A stretch of 64,000 nucleotides of DNA from Stercorarius parasiticus (taxonomy: Eukaryota; Chordata; Aves; Charadriiformes; Stercorariidae). The position numbers were made by a program, and so were the translations under genes. The stretch lies in NCBI GenBank assembly GCA_013396915.1, contig VWZL01001288.1, forward strand, positions 1-64,000, written 5' to 3'. This document shows positions 53,701 to 58,665 of this stretch, in pieces. Under the pieces are notes generated by a model. It saw only the letters and a list, made by a program, of their open reading frames with translations, was not told the origin of the DNA and made no database searches. How positions within the stretch are numbered: position 1 is the first letter of the stretch; every line of letters starts with the position of its first letter.

Positions 53701-56700
53701 GTCCCAGCTATGTGAAAAGAGTTGCTCTCTGGAGACGGCTATTTCAGTGCTGAATATGTAAAAGGAAAGTTGAAAATGAAAGAAATTATAGCAAGAAAAT
53801 CCCTCCGTACACTGGACTATGTTCTGTTGGTGTCAGCCAGGCAATAAAGAGCAGAATTAAACTTCATCTGTAGAACTGTTCAAAATTCTGGTGACAGGTC
53901 TGATGCCAGAATCTAAGAATTATAATTGTAATTGTAATTATCTTCGGTTACTGAGGTATACAACTAAACAGACATAATCTGTAGAGATACATCTTACAGT
54001 GATCCTATAGGTGTATGGAAAAAGAAATAAATAATTTATCTGTAGTCATTTTGGAAAAGACAATGCTGTCTCTTGAATTCTTGCTATTTTTCCTTGCTAT
54101 TATATGTTAGTTTGCATAAGCATCCTGCTTTATAGAATGGACCCAATCAGCAGATTTGTCTCTTGTTTTAATTTGACTTTTCTCTATGTTTTATCCAGTC
54201 AGCTACCCTTGGCTGCCATGGTAATACCTTACCATATGTTTAGCCAATAAAAGCAGATACACATGCTGCTGTTGGTGATAATGGTGATAATGCTTTATGG
54301 TCCTCGTATCTACATCAAATTCCTTCCGTTTTACTGAAAATTTCCTAAGCATTTATATCCAACTCCAGTCACAAACAAATGTATTACCACTGTCTAAAGT
54401 AAAAGAATGATTCCGCATTGGCTTTAATTCTACCCATACGATATCCAGCATTCCTTATTGGAAGTCGCAGTCTTTGCTGAAACACAACTTCAAGCCAAGA
54501 TTGCAATGAATGACTCTCAGCCCTAGAGCAGGAATCACCTGTGGCAGGGCCAAGGAAATCAGCAGGACCTTATGGCATTAATAAGGTGGTGGTCTGCATA
54601 GATCTGTACCCCCAAAATGACACTTTTTTCCACTGAAGGCTCCTTGCATATGGGAAAATGCTGTGCCAGTTTTAACTCATTTGTTTTTGATGCTTACCGT
54701 AGCTGGAACTGAGTACACCAAGGTTACTAAAGTAATTGAGGGAGAGCCACAGATTATCGAGAGAGAAATCAAGACAGTCCAGCTGGAAGGTTAGTTTGTC
54801 TAAAAATCCAGAATCACTAAGACCTGCTTTGTCTGAAGTGATCATTCCAGGTGGGGTTTTGTAGTGTTTATTCACAAAAATTACTTAGGTCCCAAGCCAG
54901 TATTTTAGCAAGAAGAGTTTCATAATTGTTTTGGAAAAGAATTCTTTCACTGACATTGCAGAGAAAAATGTTGAGGCTTATCTTGTGGCTAAATGTAACT
55001 AAAAGATTTGGCAAGCATAGTAGACAAGAGGAAATGTCTAACCACAAAACTTAGGTAATAACATTTGAAGAAACACGCACCATAAGAATTGCCTTTTCTC
55101 TAAGCAGCACATCCAGAAGAAGACCACGTAAGTTGTTTTTAACTTGAGTTATTTCTTGTCAGTGTTAATGTGATCTGTTGATGTGAGGGGTTCTCAACTT
55201 GGTGAAGCGGGGTAGGGTGGAGGGAGTATAACCTCTGGGGTTGAGTAAATATCTCACAGGGTCTTGGAATTTCTCTATCCTTATCCTGTTGTTAAATGAG
55301 GGAAGCTCTTGGATTTGAAAAAGCTGAATGGTGTTGAGGTTCAAAATAAATCTTTCAAAGGAGCCAAATACAATTCTGCCTGGATTTATATTAGGAATTT
55401 GTTCTTCAAGTTTAATGATAATTTTTTAGTGATCTTCATTCAAAGTTAAGAAGTAGATTGTTTAGGATTTCTTTTATATTTGTTTGTATGTCCTTTTCCA
55501 ATTCTAATTATGCAGATTAAGTTATTCTGACAGCCTTTGAACTAAATGAATTAATTTAGTAGGAAGAAATATTATGGCTTGTGGAGAATGAATTTAAATA
55601 AATGTGTATCTACTTTTTAAATGTTGAAGTCTATGCTAAATGATGAAGATATACCATAGTGTTTGCATAACTTCAGTGTTGAGTAGTATAAGGCATGCAG
55701 GGAAGTCAACTATTGCCTGAAAATGACAGACAAGTGTGATCTTCAACCATGAGGTTTACCTGAAAGCATAATTGTATGGACAGCATATGAGTATGGAAAG
55801 AATACTTCGGATGGACCATGTTCTGTCCTTGTCAGGGCAGTGCAGAGCTTGAAATTTTCTGTTACCTTGGTGCAGATACCCGTTGTTTAGTCTTAGCTGT
55901 AATGAGGTGAAGCCTTTGTCTCAGGGCTATGCATTTATATACCCTGTACCTCAGGATGAAAAGGCAACTGATTGCAGCTGGTTAAGCAAAGATGCAAGTA
56001 CTTCATGGTTGTAAAGAAGGAAAAAATACCACAGTAACCTTTCTGTGACAGTAACAGAAGAATTATCCCTAATTCTTGTGAAATGTTTTTCCTCCCAATG
56101 AGGAGACATCCGGTTTAAAAAATGCCTCAAGGTCTGATGAGAAAGAAGGAAAAGTGTCCATAGTTTCACTGAGTCAGTATTTTGGAAAACAGATGTATCT
56201 GTTAAGAAGGATGGTACTTACTCAATAGCCCTTGCTCTATTCCACCCTTTAAAGCAGAAGTCTCTGAGAAAATTAACTGAACTCTAAATGTGGAATCATA
56301 TGGCAGACTCACAATGCAGTTACACATCATGCCCCAAACACAGCTGGAAGTGTGGCCACCATCTTGAGTTTCAAGCATATCATTTATAAATAGTTCCTGA
56401 AGTAATGTCTACACAGCAGACCTGGACATCCTCTGCCAAAAGCTGAGACTGAGCCCTGGGCTGTACATTAACCTGAGCTTGTACGTCACTGACAGCATCA
56501 GAGATGTTTGCTGAATGAAGAGCATGGGTAAAACATCCTGGCACCTGCCTGCATTATGTAACCATCTGTAGGAAATCAGTGTGAGCAATGGATTAATTCA
56601 TACTCTTAAAATGTAAAAATACTTTTGAAATGTTGGTAAGATTTGGTGGATGACTGCACATGACAGAGATGTGTGAATTGTATTATAAGCATTCATGTTT

Positions 56701-57460
56701 CAGGTGATCAAGGCAGCATGCTAATGGGAAAAAATTCTCAATTTACTGAAAACCTTGCAAGTCAGCAATGGGTTTCCAACATTTCTAATGAGCTTTAATT
56801 TAAAGGCTCTTACAAATAACTTCTGACTGCCATATTTCTGTTTTCTAGAAGCACCTGTACGGAAAGTACAACCAAACAGGAGGACACAAGGTAAAAACAA
56901 AACATATATTTAAACATTTTAACATGCATCAAATATTATTCTCAGTTATGTTAAAATTCAGGAGGGAAAAAATATCTTTAAGAAAACAGAGCTCAAAAGG
57001 AAAGAGCTGCATTTATGCTTTTAAAAAAAGAAATTTTAACAGAGCTTGGTATTGTTAACCACTGGGTTTCTAAATTTTTTTTCTATCTGAAAACAACTTA
57101 GATTATGTGCTTTGGTCAAACTGTTTCAGATTAGAATAAAACTGTCAAAGTGAGATCTAACTTTGGAGTCTAACACTGTGAAAATGGCACTCTGGGATTC
57201 CGCACTGTGGGATTTGTAACTCACGGATTCTACGTTATTTTGATCAATTAAGAAGCTGAGAGATCATTATAATTTCCTGGCTGCCAGCACAAAAGTGAAG
57301 GATACACAATCAGGCTTCATCTTTCCTCTTCACATGTCTGTTTCACAAGTAAATACAGTATATAGTGTAACTATATTATACATAAGTAATAATTATGGTT
57401 CTTTTTCCATTTTTCGCAGGGGGAGCAGCAAGAAGGAGGACAAGACTAGCTTATCCCTAA
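20611..57460 (+). CDS. POSTN: Periostin (POSTN), whole gene span, 24 coding exons
   Basis: Periostin is a secreted matricellular protein of the fasciclin family. It binds fibronectin, tenascin-C, type I collagen and cell-surface integrins, and acts in the extracellular matrix of periosteum, tendon, heart valves and healing wounds. The spliced frame encodes 857 residues (human 836). Visible parts are a hydrophobic leader (about 1-22), an EMI domain (about 41-95; Cys45, 61, 70, 80, 81, 93), four FAS1 domains (about 97-231, 235-366, 369-493, 497-629) and a tail from about 630 made of small phase 1-1 exons, ending in basic [12 protein letters not shown]. Asn600 in N-D-T matches the known human N-glycosylation site. 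Every intron is GT-AG and phases agree throughout (2574 nt, divisible by 3). The gene is the only one recognised in the window. Identity rests on residue-level agreement with mammalian periostin recalled from knowledge, not on a search. TGFBI, the closest paralogue, lacks this long repeat-exon tail. Confidence 0.97.
20733..22235 (+). other. POSTN: POSTN intron 1
   Basis: Intron of 1.5 kb, phase 2. It holds a short (AC)8 run at 21421-21437 and otherwise no recognised element. Open frames here, such as 21945-22211, show no family resemblance. Confidence 0.85.
22236..22334 (+). CDS. POSTN: POSTN exon 2: first half of EMI domain
   Basis: This exon encodes residues 41-73 (plus two bases of 74), reading [17 protein letters not shown], then [15 protein letters not shown]. 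It supplies EMI cysteines 45, 61 and 70. The EMI domain mediates periostin self-association and fibronectin binding in mammals. The Q-G-A-I version matches mouse ([11 protein letters not shown]) better than human. Acceptor CCCGTAG and donor GTGAGT flank it. Confidence 0.96.
22638..22790 (+). repeat. Probable ancient MIR/CORE-SINE relic
   Basis: The order of short matches follows the MIR consensus: a Cys-like 'tattttaaa', then 'gagattaaatgacctactca', then 'ccacagagg', then an 'agctgtgtgctcagaccaca' segment. The match is diverged and interrupted, as expected for an element older than the bird-mammal split. It was assigned by eye. Confidence 0.5.
27668..28184 (-). mobile_element. Solo LTR of an avian endogenous retrovirus
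   Basis: An element of about 517 bp starts TGTCG and ends GACA (TG...CA termini). It is flanked by AATCT on the left (27663-27667) and AATAT on the right (28185-28189), an almost perfect 5-bp target duplication. Its ends ('gatttaaccccagccagcaa' and 'atcccagctgaaatcaggac') and its middle ('gaaaagtccttgac', 'cttagcaacaactaaa') match an LTR family I know as abundant in neoavian genomes. From the minus strand it opens TGTCCTGATTTCAGCTGGGA, which I take as the sense direction. No gag, pol or env remains, so this is a product of LTR-LTR recombination. It carries no coding capacity and lies antisense to POSTN within intron 2. Confidence 0.78.
29607..29671 (+). CDS. POSTN: POSTN exon 3: second half of EMI domain
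   Basis: This exon encodes residues 74-95 (plus one base of Val96), reading [21 protein letters not shown]. The CCPGY core and Cys93 complete the six-cysteine EMI pattern. Mammals have MRMEGMKGCPA here. Acceptor CCCACAG and donor GTACAA flank it. Confidence 0.96.
29672..30959 (+). other. POSTN: POSTN intron 3
   Basis: Intron of 1.3 kb. It holds a 17-bp direct repeat (ttataggctttaaataa at 30058-30074 and 30080-30096) and nothing else recognised. Confidence 0.85.
30058..30096. repeat. 17-bp direct repeat, 22-bp period
   Basis: Two exact copies of ttataggctttaaataa are separated by 5 bp. It is a small local duplication with no evident function. Confidence 0.8.
30960..31117 (+). CDS. POSTN: POSTN exon 4: start of FAS1 domain 1
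   Basis: This exon encodes residues 96-148. It begins [20 protein letters not shown] and contains the FAS1 H1 motif region [17 protein letters not shown] ([10 protein letters not shown]), the most conserved block of the domain. Mammals read [12 protein letters not shown]. The donor GTAAGT runs straight into a GT-rich tract. Confidence 0.97.
31122..31146 (+). repeat. (GT)/(GC) dinucleotide tract abutting the exon 4 donor
   Basis: A 25-nt alternating purine-pyrimidine tract (GTGTGCGCGC followed by repeated GT) begins 4 nt into intron 4 and overlaps the donor sequence. It is seen directly. Such tracts can form Z-DNA and, in RNA, bind CELF and TDP-43 proteins. Confidence 0.9.
31741..31905 (+). 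CDS. POSTN: POSTN exon 5: FAS1 domain 1, middle
   Basis: This exon encodes residues 149-203, phase 0 at both ends. It includes [19 protein letters not shown] and [16 protein letters not shown], then INHYPNG. The H-H-H-M block corresponds to the YH motif region of FAS1. It is strongly conserved with mammals, except YNDQKL in place of YNNLGL. Confidence 0.97.
31906..32726 (+). other. POSTN: POSTN intron 5
   Basis: Intron of 0.8 kb, AT-rich; no element recognised. Confidence 0.85.
32727..32873 (+). CDS. POSTN: POSTN exon 6: FAS1 domain 1 H2 motif
   Basis: This exon encodes residues 204-252: [19 protein letters not shown], then VVHVIDRVL (the FAS1 H2 box, N-G-V-V-H-V-I-D), then the linker to FAS1-2. 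It carries one conserved free cysteine (N-C-A-R). [19 protein letters not shown] differs from human QIGTSIQDFIEAEDDLSSF at few positions. Confidence 0.97.
34621..34653. repeat. (ATATT)n microsatellite
   Basis: Five perfect ATATT units and a degenerate continuation lie directly against the 3' end of the antisense CR1 that begins at 34654. Confidence 0.85.
34654..35030 (-). mobile_element. CR1 LINE 3' fragment, antisense in intron 6
   Basis: This is the reverse complement of the CR1 3' region. Landmarks on the + strand are ttggaagggact, tctagtccaactgcctg, accacctctccagtgtttga, gaaatatttcctaatgtc and gaggtcacccctcagcctcc. It is 5'-truncated and diverged, with no intact frame. It lacks the 8-bp ATTCTATG terminal repeat, which seems replaced by the adjoining ATATT microsatellite. 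Confidence 0.85.
35303..35444 (+). CDS. POSTN: POSTN exon 7: start of FAS1 domain 2
   Basis: This exon encodes residues 253-299 (plus one base). It reads [19 protein letters not shown], then [18 protein letters not shown] (FAS1 H1 motif) and [10 protein letters not shown]. Human has DILEALGRDGHFT and [21 protein letters not shown]. Acceptor TTTTCTAG and donor GTATGT flank it. Confidence 0.97.
35445..36667 (+). other. POSTN: POSTN intron 7
   Basis: Intron of 1.2 kb. An AT-rich low-complexity stretch of ATATAT and poly-A runs fills 36570-36625, close to the exon 8 acceptor. Nothing else is recognised. Confidence 0.85.
36668..36880 (+). CDS. POSTN: POSTN exon 8: core of FAS1 domain 2
   Basis: At 213 nt this is the largest coding exon, covering residues 300-370. 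It reads [20 protein letters not shown], then [18 protein letters not shown], then the H2 box [15 protein letters not shown]. The F-H-I-L motif is the YH-type site and both FAS1-2 cysteines are present. The donor is a weaker GTCAGT. Confidence 0.97.
37040..37174 (+). CDS. POSTN: POSTN exon 9: start of FAS1 domain 3
   Basis: This exon encodes residues 371-415: [35 protein letters not shown], and [10 protein letters not shown] (FAS1 H1 motif). Human has ELAGKQQTTF and LLAPVNNAFS. The intron before it is only 159 bp. Confidence 0.97.
37175..38046 (+). other. POSTN: POSTN intron 9
   Basis: Intron of 0.9 kb with no recognised element. The open frames at 37331 and 37593 have no family resemblance. 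Confidence 0.85.
38047..38195 (+). CDS. POSTN: POSTN exon 10: FAS1 domain 3, middle
   Basis: This exon encodes residues 416-465: [50 protein letters not shown]. The L-Q-N-H-I block is the domain 3 YH-type site. It is nearly identical to mammals ([15 protein letters not shown]). Confidence 0.97.
38724..38860 (+). CDS. POSTN: POSTN exon 11: end of FAS1 domain 3
   Basis: This exon encodes residues 466-510 (plus two bases). It reads [20 protein letters not shown], then [19 protein letters not shown], then RNDKRF. The cysteine pair C-I-E-N-S-C is conserved with mammals. The change NG-F-IHIF (mammals NG-A-IHIF) falls in the H2 box. The acceptor follows a run of T. Confidence 0.97.
38861..39719 (+). 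other. POSTN: POSTN intron 11
   Basis: Intron of 0.9 kb. The last 120 nt stay open in the exon 12 frame from an ATG at 39598, but that segment is T-rich intron sequence. No other element recognised. Confidence 0.8.
39720..39850 (+). CDS. POSTN: POSTN exon 12: start of FAS1 domain 4
   Basis: This exon encodes residues 511-554 (plus one base): [20 protein letters not shown], then [14 protein letters not shown] (H1 motif), then TDDDKDILI. Human reads FLSLLEAADLKELLTQPGD and [23 protein letters not shown]. Acceptor GTAAACAG and donor GTAAGT flank it. Confidence 0.97.
39851..42597 (+). other. POSTN: POSTN intron 12
   Basis: Intron of 2.7 kb, AT-rich. It holds a 19-bp direct repeat (tgcaaaagtgttaaggctg at 42192-42210 and 42236-42254). 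No transposon was recognised. Confidence 0.85.
42192..42254. repeat. 19-bp direct repeat, 44-bp period
   Basis: Two exact copies of tgcaaaagtgttaaggctg flank a segment that itself contains the related words ttaaggctg and aagtgttt. This suggests a local tandem expansion within intron 12. Confidence 0.8.
42598..42728 (+). CDS. POSTN: POSTN exon 13: FAS1 domain 4, middle
   Basis: This exon encodes residues 555-598: [43 protein letters not shown]. The L-Y-H-L motif is the FAS1-4 YH site. The donor GTTAAG is non-optimal. Confidence 0.97.
42896..42998 (+). CDS. POSTN: POSTN exon 14: FAS1 domain 4 H2 motif and glycosylation site
   Basis: This exon encodes residues 599-632 (plus one base): [19 protein letters not shown], then [16 protein letters not shown]600-D-T is the single N-glycosylation sequon known for the human protein (Asn599 there). 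The H2 box N-G-V-I-H-V-I-D ends the last FAS1 domain. Confidence 0.97.
43385..43452 (+). CDS. POSTN: POSTN exon 15: start of C-terminal tail
   Basis: This exon encodes residues 633-655: [23 protein letters not shown]. It matches mammalian D(T/I)[21 protein letters not shown]. The donor GTACTC is weak. Confidence 0.96.
43453..44036 (+). other. POSTN: POSTN intron 15
   Basis: Intron of 0.6 kb; no element recognised. Confidence 0.85.
44037..44082 (+). CDS. POSTN: POSTN exon 16
   Basis: This exon encodes residues 656-670 (plus one base): [15 protein letters not shown]. It is the last constitutive exon before the alternatively spliced block in mammals, where it reads FVRGSTFKEIPVTVY. It ends in phase 1, the phase shared by every later tail exon. 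Confidence 0.95.
44083..46273 (+). other. POSTN: POSTN intron 16
   Basis: Intron of 2.2 kb. A sense CR1 copy (about 44900-45557) occupies its middle. I searched it for the 11 residues missing from the start of exon 17 and found no candidate exon. Confidence 0.85.
44900..45557 (+). mobile_element. CR1 LINE 3' fragment, sense in intron 16
   Basis: It ends with the CR1 tail tattctatgattctgtg at 45541-45557, preceded by the usual ttggacttgatgatcctta and gtcctttccaacc. An open stretch at 44913-45158 reads [19 protein letters not shown] and [20 protein letters not shown], then [18 protein letters not shown]. This is the C-terminal part of CR1 ORF2, downstream of the reverse-transcriptase core. A stop and frameshifts follow (the frame resumes around 45178 and later with stops), so the copy is dead. 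It is 5'-truncated, as is normal for LINEs. Confidence 0.92.
46274..46321 (+). CDS. POSTN: POSTN exon 17: short form of the alternatively spliced exon
   Basis: This exon encodes residues 671-686 (plus one base): [16 protein letters not shown]. It aligns with the second part of human exon 17 (KIKVIEGSLQPIIKTE). The human exon carries 11 more residues in front (TTKIITKVVEP). Here the acceptor CTTTCAG falls exactly at the start of the aligned part, and the 33 nt before it are a pyrimidine-rich intron end. The exon is 48 nt, phase 1-1, so skipping it keeps the frame. In mammals this exon is left out of some isoforms. Confidence 0.9.
46341..46441. repeat. Tandem 46-bp imperfect palindrome just after the exon 17 donor
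   Basis: Two 46-bp units (46341-46386, 46387-46432) differ at three positions only, and a 9-nt partial third follows. Each unit is palindromic: CTGTATATG (46350-46358) and CATATACAG (46367-46375) are exact inverted repeats around an 8-nt loop. The flanking TATATATT and AATATATA arms extend the stem with one bulge. Unit 2 has one mismatch in the inner stem. The first unit begins 20 nt after the exon's last base. Confidence 0.9.
47451..47555 (+). mobile_element. CR1 LINE 3' tail, sense in intron 17
   Basis: A fragment of about 100 bp runs from gagcaacctgatctagttg through ggattggactagatgacct and ggtcccttccaacccaacac to attctatgattctatga. It is better preserved than the other CR1 fragments here, with close to consensus wording, so it may be among the youngest copies in the window. 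Confidence 0.93.
49801..49896 (+). CDS. POSTN: POSTN exon 18: tail repeat exon
   Basis: This exon encodes residues 687-718 (plus one base): [32 protein letters not shown]. It corresponds to human PTLTKVKIEGEPEFRLIKEGETITEVIHG. It contains the IEGEP unit that recurs in exon 22. It is 96 nt, phase 1-1. The intron before ends in TGTGTCACAG. Confidence 0.95.
49897..50504 (+). other. POSTN: POSTN intron 18
   Basis: Intron of 0.6 kb. It includes an A-run and G-run (aaaaaaatgggggggggg near 50076-50094) and no recognised element. Confidence 0.85.
50505..50594 (+). CDS. POSTN: POSTN exon 19: tail repeat exon
   Basis: This exon encodes residues 719-748 (plus one base): [30 protein letters not shown]. 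It corresponds to human EPIIKKYTKIIDGVPVEITEKETREERIITG. It is 90 nt, phase 1-1, so skipping is frame-neutral. Confidence 0.95.
50595..52169 (+). other. POSTN: POSTN intron 19
   Basis: Intron of 1.6 kb with no recognised element. Confidence 0.85.
52170..52247 (+). CDS. POSTN: POSTN exon 20: tail repeat exon
   Basis: This exon encodes residues 749-774 (plus one base): [26 protein letters not shown]. Human has [27 protein letters not shown]. It is 78 nt, phase 1-1, and acidic. Confidence 0.95.
52277..52277. other. Unresolved base (N) in intron 20
   Basis: The single N of the window lies in a pyrimidine-rich run 30 nt after the exon 20 donor. It is outside coding sequence and splice sites, and is most likely a base-call ambiguity. 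Confidence 0.95.
52430..52510 (+). CDS. POSTN: POSTN exon 21: tail repeat exon
   Basis: This exon encodes residues 775-801 (plus one base): [27 protein letters not shown]. Mammals have [27 protein letters not shown], so one Gly is missing here. It is 81 nt, phase 1-1. It is separated from exon 20 by only 182 bp. Confidence 0.95.
52511..54702 (+). other. POSTN: POSTN intron 21
   Basis: Intron of 2.2 kb. A short TAATTG repeat lies at 53920-53941. Nothing else recognised. Confidence 0.85.
54703..54789 (+). CDS. POSTN: POSTN exon 22: extra tail repeat exon not in mammalian periostin
   Basis: This exon encodes residues 802-830 (plus one base): [29 protein letters not shown]. It is 87 nt, phase 1-1, with acceptor TTACCGTAG and donor GTTAGT. 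Its wording combines TKVTK-IEG of exon 21 with IEGEP of exon 18. This marks it as a member of the same duplicated exon family rather than chance. I recall no counterpart in the human or mouse proteins, which pass from LLQG directly to DTPVRK. Including or skipping it keeps the frame. Expression is inferred, not seen. Confidence 0.85.
54790..56848 (+). other. POSTN: POSTN intron 22
   Basis: Intron of 2.1 kb. It contains the microexon candidate at 55108-55127 and otherwise no recognised element. Confidence 0.8.
55108..55127 (+). other. POSTN: Candidate 20-nt microexon in POSTN intron 22
   Basis: A pyrimidine-rich tract and TAAGCAG acceptor precede 20 nt, followed by a strong GTAAGT donor. It would add A-HPEEDH after exon 22. 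Its length is not a multiple of three, so inclusion moves exons 23-24 into another frame that stays open ([14 protein letters not shown] then GEQQEGGQD) to a TAG at 57447-57449. It may be a decoy pair of splice sites, a decayed exon or a real alternative exon. It is not part of the main reading. Confidence 0.3.
56849..56890 (+). CDS. POSTN: POSTN exon 23
   Basis: This exon encodes residues 831-844 (plus one base): [14 protein letters not shown]. It corresponds to human DTPVRKLQANKKVQ. It begins the basic C-terminal stretch. It is 42 nt, phase 1-1. The donor GTAAAA is weak. Confidence 0.94.
57420..57460 (+). CDS. POSTN: POSTN exon 24: basic C-terminus and stop
   Basis: The last coding exon encodes [13 protein letters not shown], whose first Gly is split with exon 23, then TAA at 57458-57460. 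The R-R-R cluster matches human GSRRRLREGRSQ, while the final residues differ completely. The acceptor is TTTTTCGCAG. The basic C-terminus is thought to bind heparin or proteoglycans in mammals. Confidence 0.94.
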
Positions 57461-58325
57461 AAGCTTTCCATGATAGAATCCACAGAATTCCAAATTAATG
57501 GCATGGTCTTTGAGAGGAAGAGAAACTGGTTTTTAAAAAATGAGAACATTCGAAAAACGACGTTGTTTTGATAACATAATGTAAACTGAACCATGAATCC
57601 AGAAAACAATGTGAAGCTGCAGATACTCGCTGCTAGCACAGTGCTCACTAGGAGGAGTAGTCCATTGGGGGTGCTCTAACTGCTCTTGATAGTAAGCACT
57701 ATGCAGGGTGGGATCCAGGAACTGCTGGAAGTCCATCAACTTCTGTAGAACCAGGATTCCTTCTTAAGCTGGCTAGTAGTAAGTGTTTGCAGGATTGGAT
57801 TCAAAAAGAGCAGGGAACAATACAGAGTGTATTTTTTTATTATTATTATTTCCACTAAATAAGAAATATAAATGAAATTAGATCATTTCTAGATAAAAAT
57901 CACTTCAGGTGACTTTTAGAGTAATCTAAGGAAATATGAGATGTTAACATCGCACTTTTGGTTCAGTGGTATTGTATGCTTTTTTTAAGTCAAAATTCAT
58001 CGTGTGTTTAATGTCATAATGACACCAGTAATGTTACCTTTTTTAAACAAACAAATATGCCTTATATTAAATGTATCCTTTTTTTTTTGTTCTACATTAC
58101 ATATCCACATGCCTTCTAGTAACATGGCTAATGGAAGCTCTTAAAAAGAAAAAAAAACCCAAACATTGTGAGCTTCTTGAAATGTATTTGAGGTCATGTT
58201 GACTTCATAATTTATATGAAAAATTATTCCCATTAAAGGAATCCTATACCAATACATATAGTGAGATTTTCCCACTTTTCCCTAAATGTGTCTTTTGATT
58301 ATTAAAGTGGATTATAGAAGGGATA

Positions 58326-58331
58326 AATAAA
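58326..58331 (+). terminator. POSTN: Possible proximal polyadenylation signal of POSTN
   Basis: AATAAA lies within ggataaataaaaatgc, about 0.87 kb after the stop codon. It could give a shorter 3' UTR. No strong GT-rich element follows closely, so use is uncertain. Confidence 0.35.
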
Positions 58332-58639
58332 AATGCATGCAAACAGTTAACTCAGCATGGAAAAAGGTTTTACAAAAATGAGGCTAGGTCTGAAAGCTTT
58401 TATATCAAAACATGCTTTGCTAATGTCTGGTACTAATGTGGAGTTGTCTGTAAATTATGTCCATTTTATAACTCTAGTTTTATACTCATAAAAGTTGTTT
58501 GCCTTTATTAACAACAGTTGGAAAACAATTACTCATGGAGTAAGAAAAAAACCTGTTCAAAGTGCCTTAATTCTGCAGACTAAAGTTTCAGAGGAGTTAT
58601 CTAATGTGCTTTTATATGTCTGTTTTGAAACAAATACTA

Positions 58640-58645
58640 AATAAA
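58640..58645 (+). terminator. POSTN: Main polyadenylation signal of POSTN
   Basis: AATAAA is followed within 15-35 nt by tggctgaactgtgcttactt, a plausible cleavage region with a GT/T-rich downstream element. It is the last good signal before sequence with no sign of transcription. Confidence 0.65.
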
Positions 58646-58665
58646 GAATTTGGCTGAACTGTGCT

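Larger units (their letters stand above)
57461..58665 (+). other. POSTN: POSTN 3' UTR
   Basis: About 1.2 kb of AT-rich, T-run-rich sequence lies between the stop and the expected cleavage point after the AATAAA at 58640. The length is plausible for periostin mRNA. Its right end is predicted from the signal only. Confidence 0.7.

Noticed and set aside
57295..57498. Open frame across the last POSTN exon in a third frame (ends at 57498)
   Set aside because: It spans the intron 23 end and uses neither the frame of the protein nor that of the microexon alternative. The TAA at 57458-57460 gives the expected periostin C-terminus.
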